Source of the DNA: DASRDR01 sp963812945 [NCBI: uncultured Candidatus Rokubacteria bacterium]
GTDB lineage: Bacteria > Methylomirabilota > Methylomirabilia > Rokubacteriales
Assembly (NCBI GenBank): GCA_963812945.1
Contig: CAWEXD010000008.1
Coordinates: forward strand, 248,001-312,000
Direction: 5' to 3'
DNA: 64,000 nt
Shown: positions 44,142-53,114 of the stretch, one piece after another
How positions within the stretch are numbered: position 1 is the stretch's first letter
How the letters are laid out: each line of letters opens with the position of its first letter
Position numbers and translations under genes: made by a program
The notes under the pieces: generated by a model
Database searches by the model: none
What the model was told of the DNA's origin: nothing
The model's input: only the letters and a program-made list of their open reading frames with translations

Positions 44142-46501
44142 GCGAGCCCCAGGGGCCGCGCGCACCGCGCGCGATCGGCGGCGCGGCCGTGCAGACCACG
44201 GGAGACGACCGGCGGACCCGGCCGTTCCGGGTCATCGGCACGAGGGTCGCCAAGCTCGACGCCGTCGAGAAGGTGACCGGAACGGTCCAGTACCTCCCCG
44301 ATCTCGAGGTTCCCGGGATGGTGTGGGGGAAGATCCTCCGCACGCGGGTGCCGCACGCGCGCATCTCGCGGATCGACACGACCCGGGCCGAGGCGCTCCC
44401 CGGGGTGCTGGGTGTCGTCACGGGCCGCAACGTCCAGCAGCATCCGTTCGGCTACGCGAAGGACCACCTGGCCCTGAAGGGCGACCTGGTTCGCTGCATC
44501 CGCGACGAGGTGGCCGCGGTGGCGGCCGAGACCGAGGAGATCGCGGAGGAGGCGTGCCGGCTGATCGACGTCACGTACGAGGAGCTGCCTGCGGTCTTCG
44601 ATCCGGAAGCCGCGCTCCGGCCCGACGCGCCACGGATTCACCCGCAGTTCCCGGGGAACCTCGTCAACTTCGCCTACAAGTTCAACGCCGGCGACGTCGA
44701 TCGCGCGTTCCGCGAGGCCGACGTGGTCGTCGAGGGGACGTATCGGCTGAACTACGTCACCACAGCCTGCATCGGGACGATGGCGGCCATCGCCCAGTGG
44801 GATCCCCGCGGCAGCCTCACGATGTGGTCCACGACCCAGATCCCGTTCCTCTACCAGAAGGACCTGGCGGAGGCGCTTGGGATCTCCGGGGACCGCGTTC
44901 GCGTCATCCAGCCGCCGGTCGGCGGGAACTTCGGCCGGGGGCTCGACCTCTACCCGATCGACATCATCGCCGCGCTCCTCGCCCGGCACGTCAGCCGGCC
45001 GGTGAAGATCGTGTTCGACCGGGAGGAGGAGTTCGTCGCGAGCCCGACCCGCGAGCCCTGCGTCTTCACCCTCCGCACGGCGGCGCGCGCCGATGGGACG
45101 CTCCTCGCGCGGGACGCCCGGGTCCTCATCGACAACGGCGCGTACGTCTCGTGGGGGTCGACGACCCCGTACGTCATGATGACGACGCTCGCCGGCTTCT
45201 ACCGCTGCCCGAACATCCGCTTCGACACCCAGATCGTGTACACGAACAACGTCTACTCGGGCTCCATGCGCGGGTACGGCAACCTCGAGTCGACCTTCGC
45301 GGTCGAGGCGCAGATGGACGAGCTCGCGGAGCGGCTTGGGCTGGATCGGGTCGAGATCCGGCGCCGGAACGCGAACCGGCCGGGCGACGTCACGCCCCAG
45401 GGGCTCCGGATCACGAGCTGCGCCTTGACGGAGTGCTTCGACGCGGTGGCGCGCGACATCCGCCAGCCCGTCGACCGGCCGCTCCGGGTCGGCTGGACGA
45501 GAGGGATCGGCTACGCGGGGATGTTCCACGTCGGAGGCGGCGCGCGCGTCTACCGATCGGACGGCTGCGGGGCGATCGTCAAGCTCGACGACTTCGGGAA
45601 GGTCACCCTGATCACCGGTGCCAGCGAGATCGGGCAGGGGTCGGAGACGGTGCTCGCGATGATCGTCGCCGAGGAACTCGGGATCCCGTTCGGCCGGGTC
45701 GAGGTCGTGAACGACGACACCGCGGTCAAGCCCTGGGACGTCGGCGTCCACGCCAGCCGGACGACGTTCATCGCGGGGAACGCCGCGCTGCTGGCCGCGC
45801 GGGACGTGAAGCGCCAGCTCCTCGCGCTGGGTGCCCAGCAGCTCGACGAGCCCGCCGAGGCGCTCGACGTCGAGGACGGGTTCGTGCACGTCGTGGCCGT
45901 GCCTCAGCGCCGGATCGCGTACGAGCGCGTCGTCCGGGCGGGCCACTTCCGCGAGGGCGGCCGGATCCTGATCGGCCAAGCCTTCTACGACCCGCCGACC
46001 CAGATGCTGGACAAGGACTTCCGGGGGAACGTGTCGGTCACCTACGGCTTCGCGGCCCAGGCCGCGCTGGTCGAGGTGGAAGAGACCACCGGGAAGATCG
46101 AAGTGCTGCGCGTGGCCTCCGCGCACGACGTCGGGCGGGCCCTGAATCCGGTCGGCTGCGAGGGCCAGATCGAGGGCGGCATCCACATGGGGCTCGGCTA
46201 CTGCCTGACCGAGGAGCTTCGGTTCCGGGACGGGCGCGTGCTGAACCCCGGTTTCCTCGACTACAAGATCCTCACGGCCCCGGACATGCCCGAGATCCTG
46301 ATCACGCTCATCGAGACGGTCGACGAGGCCGGGCCCTTTGGCGCCAAGGGGCTCGGCGAGGCGGGCACCATTCCCATCTCCGCGGCGGTCGCGAACGCGG
46401 TGAAGGACGCGACCGGGGTGCGGATCACCGAGCTGCCGATGACGCCGGAGCGCGTGTACCGGGCGCTTCGGGAGGGGCGAAGGAGCTCCGAAGACGCGTG
46501 A
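44138..46501 (+). CDS. Molybdopterin-binding large subunit, xanthine-oxidase family (HcrA-like)
   Basis: 787 residues. It begins with a short tail, then RVAKLDAVEKVTGTVQYLPD, the Moco-binding GGNFGRGLDLYP, SMRGYGNLESTFAVEAQ, GASEIGQGSE and the catalytic Glu741 in GLGEAGTI. The stretch NANRPGDVTPQGLRITSCAL resembles 4-hydroxybenzoyl-CoA reductase alpha more than xanthine dehydrogenase. It would hydroxylate or reductively dehydroxylate an aromatic or heteroaromatic substrate, perhaps as a CoA thioester. A CoA-transferase directly upstream fits that idea. No Moco-insertion chaperone is adjacent. Confidence 0.88.
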   Translation: MSEPQGPRAPRAIGGAAVQTTGDDRRTRPFRVIGTRVAKLDAVEKVTGTVQYLPDLEVPGMVWGKILRTRVPHARISRIDTTRAEALPGVLGVVTGRNVQQHPFGYAKDHLALKGDLVRCIRDEVAAVAAETEEIAEEACRLIDVTYEELPAVFDPEAALRPDAPRIHPQFPGNLVNFAYKFNAGDVDRAFREADVVVEGTYRLNYVTTACIGTMAAIAQWDPRGSLTMWSTTQIPFLYQKDLAEALGISGDRVRVIQPPVGGNFGRGLDLYPIDIIAALLARHVSRPVKIVFDREEEFVASPTREPCVFTLRTAARADGTLLARDARVLIDNGAYVSWGSTTPYVMMTTLAGFYRCPNIRFDTQIVYTNNVYSGSMRGYGNLESTFAVEAQMDELAERLGLDRVEIRRRNANRPGDVTPQGLRITSCALTECFDAVARDIRQPVDRPLRVGWTRGIGYAGMFHVGGGARVYRSDGCGAIVKLDDFGKVTLITGASEIGQGSETVLAMIVAEELGIPFGRVEVVNDDTAVKPWDVGVHASRTTFIAGNAALLAARDVKRQLLALGAQQLDEPAEALDVEDGFVHVVAVPQRRIAYERVVRAGHFREGGRILIGQAFYDPPTQMLDKDFRGNVSVTYGFAAQAALVEVEETTGKIEVLRVASAHDVGRALNPVGCEGQIEGGIHMGLGYCLTEELRFRDGRVLNPGFLDYKILTAPDMPEILITLIETVDEAGPFGAKGLGEAGTIPISAAVANAVKDATGVRITELPMTPERVYRALREGRRSSEDA

Positions 46502-46580
46502 GGACTCCAGACGCCCAGTCGATCGCGGACGTGTCGCGTGTCCCCTCCGCGATCGCGCTTTTCGGCAGCACCGCCGAGCG

Positions 46581-47603
46581 ATGATGACCCACTCGCGATT
46601 CCGCCGGGGGGCTGGCATCCTCGCGTCGAGGGTTTTCCTCGGGGTCGCTCTGAGCGTCGCGGTCTTCGGCCCACTGCGTGCCGCCGAGGCGCAGCAGGCG
46701 GGAAGGGTCTATCGCGTTGGCTTTCTGTGGGACAGTCCGGCCGTGTGGCCGCATGCGCTGGAAGCGTTCCGCCAAAGGCTGCGCGATCTGGGCTGGGTGG
46801 ACGGGCAGAACATCGTCGTCGAGTACCGTTGGGCCGAGGGGCGGTTCGATCGGCTTCCTGGCCTGGCGGAGGAGCTCGTCGGGCTGAAGGTCGACGTCAT
46901 CGTGGCCCCGACGTCCATCTACGCCGGGGCCGCGAAGCGGGCGACCTCGACGATTCCCATCGTATTCGCCAGCCACGCGGACCCAATCGGCAGCGGCCAC
47001 GTGGTCAGCCTCGCGCGGCCGGGCGGGAACATCACCGGACTCACGATCATGATGAGTGAGACGACCGTCAAGGGCCTGGAGCTGCTGAGGGAAGCCGTGC
47101 CGGGGCTCTCACGCGTGGCGGTTCTCTGGGACCCAGCTACGCCTTCGCATCGGCCCGGCTTGGAAGCCGTCGAGACCACCGGGCGGGCGCTGGGACTCCG
47201 ACTCCAGCCGATCGCCGTGCGACGCGCGACGGAATTCGACAGCGCCTTCTTGGCCGTCGTCCGGGAACGGGGCGGCGGGGTCCTGGTTCTTTCCACGCCC
47301 CTGTTCTTGGGTGAGGCGAGGCGCCTCGCGGATCTCGCCGTGAAACACAAGCTCCCGACGATGTTTGGACCGAAAGAGCACGTGGAGGTCGGCGGTCTCC
47401 TGAGCTACGGCCCCGACCGGGCCGACCTGTACCGTCGCGCCGCCACCTATGTCGACAGGATCCTGAGAGGGGCCAAGCCCACTGACCTCCCAGTCGAGCA
47501 GGCGACGAAGTTCGAGTTGGTCATCAATCTCAAGACCGCCAGGGCGCTCGGGGTCACCATTCCGCAGTCGGTGCTCGCGCGGGCGGATCAGATCATCGAC
47601 TAG
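46581..47603 (+). CDS. ABC transporter substrate-binding protein, PF04392 type
   Basis: 340 residues with a signal peptide ending near PLRAAEAQQ. The mature part reads AGRVYRVGFLWDSP, LRDLGWVDGQNIVVEYRWAE and ends NLKTARALGVTIPQSVLARA, like the binding protein at 9318. Such proteins abound as orphans in soil bacteria; again no permease or ATPase is next to it. It follows the Mo-hydroxylase operon by 79 bases and may bind its substrate. Confidence 0.83.
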   Translation: MMTHSRFRRGAGILASRVFLGVALSVAVFGPLRAAEAQQAGRVYRVGFLWDSPAVWPHALEAFRQRLRDLGWVDGQNIVVEYRWAEGRFDRLPGLAEELVGLKVDVIVAPTSIYAGAAKRATSTIPIVFASHADPIGSGHVVSLARPGGNITGLTIMMSETTVKGLELLREAVPGLSRVAVLWDPATPSHRPGLEAVETTGRALGLRLQPIAVRRATEFDSAFLAVVRERGGGVLVLSTPLFLGEARRLADLAVKHKLPTMFGPKEHVEVGGLLSYGPDRADLYRRAATYVDRILRGAKPTDLPVEQATKFELVINLKTARALGVTIPQSVLARADQIID

Positions 47604-47660
47604 TGCCGAGGGCGACCGAGCCATCACGGATGGGGTGAAGGCCCCGGAGGGAGACCGATC

Positions 47661-49220
47661 ATGCGAGTGAGTCGCCGAGCGTTTCTCAGAACGACCGGAA
47701 CCGGAGCCGCGGTCCTGGCCGCAACTGGCCTCGGACGCCCGGCCCACGCCCAGAAGAAGCAAGTGGTGACGATCGCCTTCCCGGAGACGGTCACCTCGAT
47801 GGACCCGCATCCGGCGCCGCGCAACAGCCCGCGGGAGTCGATGTACGAGTCGGTGTTCGACCGGTTCCTCCAGCAGGACCGCCAGGGCAAGTACGGGCCC
47901 AACATTATCGAGAGCTGGCAGTGGACCGACGGCAAGATGGGCATGGCCGTCAAGATCCACCAGGGGATCAAGTTCCACGACGGATCCGATCTCACCGCCG
48001 AGGACGTCGCCTTCAGCATGAACCGGCTGAAGGAGGTCTCGATCTACAAGGCGACCTACGCGCGGGTCAAGGAGTACCAGGTCCGCGACAAGGCCACGAT
48101 GCAGCTCGTCTTCGAGCGGTTCGACCCTTCGTTCCCGCGCTGGCTCGGCTTCCTCGCCGGCTTCGTGGTGCCCAAGGCCTACTTCCAGTCGCTCGGCGTG
48201 GACGACAAGGCGCGCGGCGAGGAGTTCGCCCGGAAGCCCGTCGGCTCGGGGCCCTACCGGGTCGTGTCCTTCACGCCGGGGAGCACGCTCGTGCTCGAGG
48301 CGTTCGACCGCTACTGGAAGGGCGCGCCGCCCATCAAGCGGGCGGTCTTCAAGATGGTGACCGACCCCACGGCCCGCGTGGCCGAGATCCTGTCGGGAAA
48401 CGCCGACATCACGTCCGAGGTCCCCGTCGAGGAGTTCGGGCGTCTCTCCACCCAGGCGACCCTCAAGGGAGTCAAGCAGCCCGTCGCGGACATGGCGCAG
48501 GTCTTCCTCAACCCGCGCTTCGAGCCCTTCAAGAAGGAGGAGGTGCGCCTGGCGGTCCACTACGCGATCGACAAGAAGGCGATCGTCGACAAGGTGCTGC
48601 TCGGGTTCGGCATGCCGCAGTCCTTGACCGAGGCGGCGCTCTATGACGCTTACGACCCGTCGTTCACCTTCCCGTACGATCCGGCGAAGGCCCGGCAGCT
48701 GCTCCAGACGGCGGGCTACTCGGCGTCGAATCCGCTGCGCCTCAAGGTCATGACGACCCGGGGCGTCCGGGCGAAGGACTTCGAGTTCATGTCCGCGATC
48801 ACCCAGATGTGGAAGGACGTCGGGATCGAGGCCGAGCTCGAGGTCATCACGATCCCGCAGTGGTTCCAGTTCAGGACCGCTCGGGGGCAGGGAGGCCAGG
48901 ACCTCGCTCCGCTGTCGCTCTATTTCTGGTCCAACCCCACCGGCGACCCGATCAACTCGGTCGGCTTCCAGAACAACGTCAAGGGACCGTTCCGCGTGTG
49001 GGAGTCGGAGGACCTCCAGCCCCTGATCGACCCGATCTTCGACGAGCGGGACGAGCCGAAGCGCATCGCCGCGGCCAAGAAGGCCGCCCGCTACGTCGTG
49101 GAGAAGGGCTACATCGTCCCGCTCTTCCAGGTGGTCCAGCCGGTCGTCATGAAGAAGGACCTCGCCTACCAGCCGTTCCCGACCGGCGTGCTGATCCCGC
49201 AGGAGATGTCCTGGATGTGA
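47661..49220 (+). CDS. Family 5 ABC substrate-binding protein (peptide/nickel type), Tat signal
   Basis: 519 residues. The N-terminus SRRAFLRTTGTGAAVLAATG is a twin-arginine signal. The mature protein has the SBP_bac_5 layout with IKFHDGSDLTAEDVAFSMNR, KPVGSGPYRVVSF and FKKEEVRLAVHYAIDKKAIV. It binds peptides or other oligomeric or amide solutes in the periplasm. An ATG with GGAGGGAG is present. A strong hairpin 16 bases past the stop separates it from the next gene, so its permease must be elsewhere or shared with 52164-53952. Confidence 0.88.
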   Translation: MRVSRRAFLRTTGTGAAVLAATGLGRPAHAQKKQVVTIAFPETVTSMDPHPAPRNSPRESMYESVFDRFLQQDRQGKYGPNIIESWQWTDGKMGMAVKIHQGIKFHDGSDLTAEDVAFSMNRLKEVSIYKATYARVKEYQVRDKATMQLVFERFDPSFPRWLGFLAGFVVPKAYFQSLGVDDKARGEEFARKPVGSGPYRVVSFTPGSTLVLEAFDRYWKGAPPIKRAVFKMVTDPTARVAEILSGNADITSEVPVEEFGRLSTQATLKGVKQPVADMAQVFLNPRFEPFKKEEVRLAVHYAIDKKAIVDKVLLGFGMPQSLTEAALYDAYDPSFTFPYDPAKARQLLQTAGYSASNPLRLKVMTTRGVRAKDFEFMSAITQMWKDVGIEAELEVITIPQWFQFRTARGQGGQDLAPLSLYFWSNPTGDPINSVGFQNNVKGPFRVWESEDLQPLIDPIFDERDEPKRIAAAKKAARYVVEKGYIVPLFQVVQPVVMKKDLAYQPFPTGVLIPQEMSWM

Positions 49221-49236
49221 CGGAGCCATTGCAGGT

Positions 49237-49261
49237 GCGCGGCGGCGTCACGCCGCCGCGC
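49237..49261 (+). terminator. Strong GC hairpin after the family 5 binding protein
   Basis: GCGCGGCGGCG, a TCA loop and CGCCGCCGCGC form a perfect 11-bp stem 16 bases past the stop at 49220. No T-run follows, so this is a hairpin-type end without the classical tract. Confidence 0.5.
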
Positions 49262-49293
49262 GGGGGGGCAACGTTCGAGGAAGGAAGGGGTCC

Positions 49294-50457
49294 ATGGCAC
49301 ATATGGGTCCGCGGTTTCCCTGGGCCGTCCTGCTCGTCACCGGACTTCTTTCGATCGGCGTGGCGACACGTCCGGCGACGGCGCAGGCGCCGGCGCCGTT
49401 CTTCCTGACCGGTCCGTGGTTGGCGACCGGCGAGATTGACAATGCCGACCCGCCGGTGTTCAGGGGCGACGAGGCGGAGATCATCACCGGCCCCGGGGCC
49501 GGAGGGCCCCCGCTCGTCAGGATCTTCCGGGTGACGCAATTCCCTCCTTCGAGCGGTGACCCGGTCGGCCCGGGGTTCTTGGCCTACGACCAGAATTTCC
49601 TCGGCGGTGTGCGGGTGGCCACGTGCGATCTCGACCCGGCTCCACTTCCGCCCCCGGGGGTTCCGGTGCCCGTGAGGATCCTCACTGGGCCGGGCCCCGG
49701 AATGGAGCCGCGTGTCCGCGTGTTCAGCGTGGACTCGGACGGTCAGAACCCGGTGATGCTGGCCGACTTCCTCGCGTACGATCCCGGCTTCACCGGCGGT
49801 GTGTCCGTGGCGTGCGGCGACATCAACGACGACGGCGTGGACGAGATCATCACGGGAACCGGCTGGGGTGACGGCGCGCGCGTGCGCGTCTTCCAGACCG
49901 ACCAGGCCGGAGCCTGGACGCTGCTCCTGGAGTTCGACGCGTTCGATCCAGCCCCGATCGGGGGCGTCCGGGTAGCTGCGGGAGACGTGACGGGCGACGG
50001 GCAGGACGAGATCATCGTTGGACGCGGATCCGGCAGCGCGCGGGTGCGCGTCTTCCAGGTGGTGCATCCTGGCCCGTTGCCGGCGGCGCAACTGCTCTTC
50101 GACCTTTTCGCATTCAACACCCCGTTCCTCCCCCTGGCCACCGGCGGCGTCTTCGTGGCGAGCGCAAGGCTCGGCAACGTGGGCCGGGATTCGATCATCA
50201 CGGGATCGGGGCGAGGATTCCCCGATCGCATCCGGGCCTTTCGGGTCGACAGCGGCAACCTCGTCACGACGCTCGATCTGCCGATCCCCTCTCGCCTTGG
50301 TGTGCTCGGCCGGACAGGGATCATCGTGACCGGCGGGACGCTCACGGCCGCCCTGGACAGCGAGATCGTGTTCAGCCGGTACCTGGGCGGGTCGACGCGC
50401 GTGCGCTCCGTCTTCTTCATCGGCACGCCCGGCCGCGTCGACCTCGAGGCGTACTAG
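49294..50457 (+). CDS. Secreted FG-GAP/VCBS-like repeat protein
   Basis: 387 residues. The signal peptide ends near ATRPATAQA. The mature protein has repeated units of the form ACGDINDDGVDEIITGTGWG and AAGDVTGDGQDEIIVGRGSG, calcium-binding DxDxDG loops of FG-GAP beta-propeller blades, each followed by a VRVFQ strand. Probably an extracellular or periplasmic propeller that binds a ligand or another protein. ATG 49294 with GGAAGGAAGG upstream. It sits between two ABC binding proteins with no clear functional link. Confidence 0.72.
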   Translation: MAHMGPRFPWAVLLVTGLLSIGVATRPATAQAPAPFFLTGPWLATGEIDNADPPVFRGDEAEIITGPGAGGPPLVRIFRVTQFPPSSGDPVGPGFLAYDQNFLGGVRVATCDLDPAPLPPPGVPVPVRILTGPGPGMEPRVRVFSVDSDGQNPVMLADFLAYDPGFTGGVSVACGDINDDGVDEIITGTGWGDGARVRVFQTDQAGAWTLLLEFDAFDPAPIGGVRVAAGDVTGDGQDEIIVGRGSGSARVRVFQVVHPGPLPAAQLLFDLFAFNTPFLPLATGGVFVASARLGNVGRDSIITGSGRGFPDRIRAFRVDSGNLVTTLDLPIPSRLGVLGRTGIIVTGGTLTAALDSEIVFSRYLGGSTRVRSVFFIGTPGRVDLEAY

Positions 50458-50599
50458 CGGGCGGCGGGGTCACGCCTCTCGGCGTGTGGACACGGAGTCG
50501 CTTGAGTCCGGGCCACCGCCGGTATATCGTTCGGCCCATCCACGGCCCCTTTCGGTGCGATCCTTGGTGAGGCTCGACTCGAGCCGACGGAGGTGAGCG

Positions 50600-52162
50600 A
50601 TGAGAGCGAAAGGCGTATGGACCGTGCTATTGGCATTGGGGCTCGGCCTCGGACTGGTGCCGCGAGCGGCGGTCGCGCAGCAGGCGGGGACGCTCGTCGT
50701 CGGTGCCGTCGCCGAGCCGGTGAATCTCGATGCGGCGCAGGTGACCGACTTCAACTCCACCCGGGTCATCCGGCGCATCACGGAATCGCTGGTGGCGTTC
50801 CCCGACGACAGCACGCAATTGGTTCCGGGGCTGGCCGAGTCGTGGACGGTGTCGCGTGATGGGCTCCAGTACACGTTCAAGCTCCGGAAGGGGGTCAAGT
50901 TCCACGACGACACCCCGTTCAACGCGGAGGCGGTGAAGTTCTCCTTCGAGCGCCAGATCAATCCCGACCATCCCTTCAACAAGCTCGGCAAGTACCCTTT
51001 CGCGAACTTCAACTTCGGGACCATCAAGGCCATCGAGGCCCTGGACGAGCACACCGTGCAGTTCGTGATGAAGGAGCCGCGCGCGTCCTTCCTCACGATC
51101 ATGGCCTCGGCGCCCGCCGGCATCGTGAGTCCCGCCGCCGTCAAGAAGCACGGTGAGAACTACCCCAATTTTCCGGTGGGCACCGGTCCCTTCCGGTTCG
51201 TGAGCTGGGACCGCGGCCAGCGGATCGTACTGGAGAAGAACCCCGGCTACTGGAAGTTCCCGGTGAAGGTGGACCGCGTCATCTTCCGGCCCATCGTCGA
51301 GGAGCAGGCGCGGCTCACCGAGCTCTTGACGGGTAACCTCGACCTGGCCGTGAATCTGCCGCCGGACTTCATCGCGCAGCTCGAGAACAACCCGCGCGTC
51401 AGCCTGATCAAGGGGGCCGGCGCCCACGTCTGGTACTTGGGCATCAACAACCAGAAGAAGCCCTTCGACGACAAGCGCGTGCGGCAGGCCCTGAACTACG
51501 CCGTCAACAAGGAGGCCATCGTCCGCGACGTCCTGAAGGGGACCGGCCAGGTCTCGGCGGGGCCGGTGTTGCCTGGCACGTGGGGCGCCGAGCCGGGGCT
51601 CCGGCCGTACCCCTATGACCCGGAGCGGGCCCGGAAGCTCCTGGCCGAGGCCGGTCATGCGGGTGGCTTCTCCACCACCCTCTGGGTGCCGGAGTCGGGC
51701 TCCGGGATGCAGTCGCCGGTGGCCATGACGACGGTCATCCAGTCGAACCTCAAGGCGGTCGGTGTCAACGTGGCGCTGCAGACGATGGAGTGGGGCACCT
51801 TCCTGGCCAAGCTCAGGACGAAGGAGCAGGATCTGTTCGCGCTCTCGTGGGCGGCCGGCAACGAGGATCCCGATCTGGTGATCTATCCGCTGCTTCATTC
51901 CAGCCAGTGGACGCCGGGCGGACCCAACCGCGCGCTCTACAAGAACACCCGGCTCGACGAGCTGCTCCAGCAGGCGCGGATCACAACCGAGCAGGCCAAG
52001 CGAGCGGAGCTGTACCGCCAGGCGCAGCGGATCCTCTTCGAGGATCCTCCGTGGATCTTCATCGATCACGAGATCCAGGTGGGCGCGGTGTCCAAGCGCG
52101 TGCAAGGCTTCACCCTGCACCCGAGCTTCGACCTGAGAGTGGAGACGATCTCGCTCAAGTGA
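50600..52162 (+). CDS. Family 5 ABC substrate-binding protein (peptide type)
   Basis: 520 residues with a Sec signal peptide (VWTVLLALGLGLGLVPRAAVA). The mature part has FKLRKGVKFHDDTPFNAEAV, FPVGTGPFRFVSW, FDDKRVRQALNYAVNKEAIV and DPPWIFIDHEIQ, the full SBP_bac_5 pattern. It starts the dipeptide-type operon: DppB follows after 1 base and DppC overlaps that. ATG with CGGAGGTGAG upstream. Confidence 0.9.
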   Translation: MRAKGVWTVLLALGLGLGLVPRAAVAQQAGTLVVGAVAEPVNLDAAQVTDFNSTRVIRRITESLVAFPDDSTQLVPGLAESWTVSRDGLQYTFKLRKGVKFHDDTPFNAEAVKFSFERQINPDHPFNKLGKYPFANFNFGTIKAIEALDEHTVQFVMKEPRASFLTIMASAPAGIVSPAAVKKHGENYPNFPVGTGPFRFVSWDRGQRIVLEKNPGYWKFPVKVDRVIFRPIVEEQARLTELLTGNLDLAVNLPPDFIAQLENNPRVSLIKGAGAHVWYLGINNQKKPFDDKRVRQALNYAVNKEAIVRDVLKGTGQVSAGPVLPGTWGAEPGLRPYPYDPERARKLLAEAGHAGGFSTTLWVPESGSGMQSPVAMTTVIQSNLKAVGVNVALQTMEWGTFLAKLRTKEQDLFALSWAAGNEDPDLVIYPLLHSSQWTPGGPNRALYKNTRLDELLQQARITTEQAKRAELYRQAQRILFEDPPWIFIDHEIQVGAVSKRVQGFTLHPSFDLRVETISLK

Positions 52163-52163
52163 G

Positions 52164-53114
52164 GTGAGGCGGTACCTCGCGCGCCGGCTCCTCCAGCTGG
52201 TCCCGGTCCTGCTCGGGGTGTCCGTCGTCATCTTCATGGTCCTCCGCCTGGCGCCTGGGGACCCGGCCGAGATCATGCTGGGTTCCCAGGCGACCAAGGA
52301 GGATCTGGACCGCCTGCGCACCGAGCTGGGCCTCACCCAGCCCGTTCACGTCCAGTACTTGCTGTGGATGAGCCACGTGGTTCGGGGCGATCTGGGCCGC
52401 TCCATCTGGAGAAAGCGGCCGGTCCTGACCGAGGTCATCCATCACTACAAGGCCACGATCATCCTCACGTTCGCGGCGCTGACGCTCTCGGCCGTGGGTG
52501 GCACGGCCCTGGGCGTCACCGCCGCCGTGCGGCCGAATTCCCTATTGGATCGCTGCAGCGCGGTGGCCTCGCTGTTCGGGGCCAGCATGCCCGTGTTCTG
52601 GCTCGGCATCGTGCTCATGGTGATCTTCGCGTTGGAGCTGCGGTGGCTGCCCGCCTCCGGCATGTTCTCGCCCTACGGTGGCGGTGACCTGGGCGACCTC
52701 CTCCGTCATCTCGTGTTGCCGGCGGTGACGCTGGCCTCGGCCACCATCACCATCATCGCCCGCCTCACCCGGAGCGCCATGCTGGAAGTCCTCGGACAGG
52801 ACTACATCCGCACGGCACGGGCCAAAGGCCTGGTGGAGTGGACGGTGGTGGTGCGGCACGGGCTGAAGAACGCCCTGGTGCCCATCATCACGGTCATCGG
52901 GGTTCAGACCGGCGTGCTCCTCGGTGGCGCCGTGCTGACCGAGACGGTCTTTGCCTGGCCGGGGGTGGGCACCCTGATGGTGCAGGGGATCCTCGCGCGC
53001 GATTTCCCGCTCGTGCAGGGGTGCGTGCTCGTCATCGCCATGACGTTCGTCCTCATCAACCTCGCCGTCGATCTCGCGTACGCCTGGCTCGATCCCCGCA
53101 TCCGCTATGCGTAG
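52164..53114 (+). CDS. DppB-type ABC transporter permease
   Basis: 316 residues, about six membrane helices. It begins MRRYLARRLLQLVPVLLGVS with the family's P-rich RLAPGDPAEIM and ELGLTQPVHVQYLLWM. The ATPase-contact EAA loop is QDYIRTARAKGLVEWTVVVRHGLK. It pairs with DppC to move peptides or similar solutes across the inner membrane. GTG start 1 base after the binding-protein stop. Confidence 0.93.
   Translation: MRRYLARRLLQLVPVLLGVSVVIFMVLRLAPGDPAEIMLGSQATKEDLDRLRTELGLTQPVHVQYLLWMSHVVRGDLGRSIWRKRPVLTEVIHHYKATIILTFAALTLSAVGGTALGVTAAVRPNSLLDRCSAVASLFGASMPVFWLGIVLMVIFALELRWLPASGMFSPYGGGDLGDLLRHLVLPAVTLASATITIIARLTRSAMLEVLGQDYIRTARAKGLVEWTVVVRHGLKNALVPIITVIGVQTGVLLGGAVLTETVFAWPGVGTLMVQGILARDFPLVQGCVLVIAMTFVLINLAVDLAYAWLDPRIRYA

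Noticed and set aside
44069-46618. Minus-strand open frame of about 850 codons opposite the Mo-hydroxylase
   Set aside because: Same antisense artefact of third-position GC; the plus-strand frame has all Mo-enzyme motifs.
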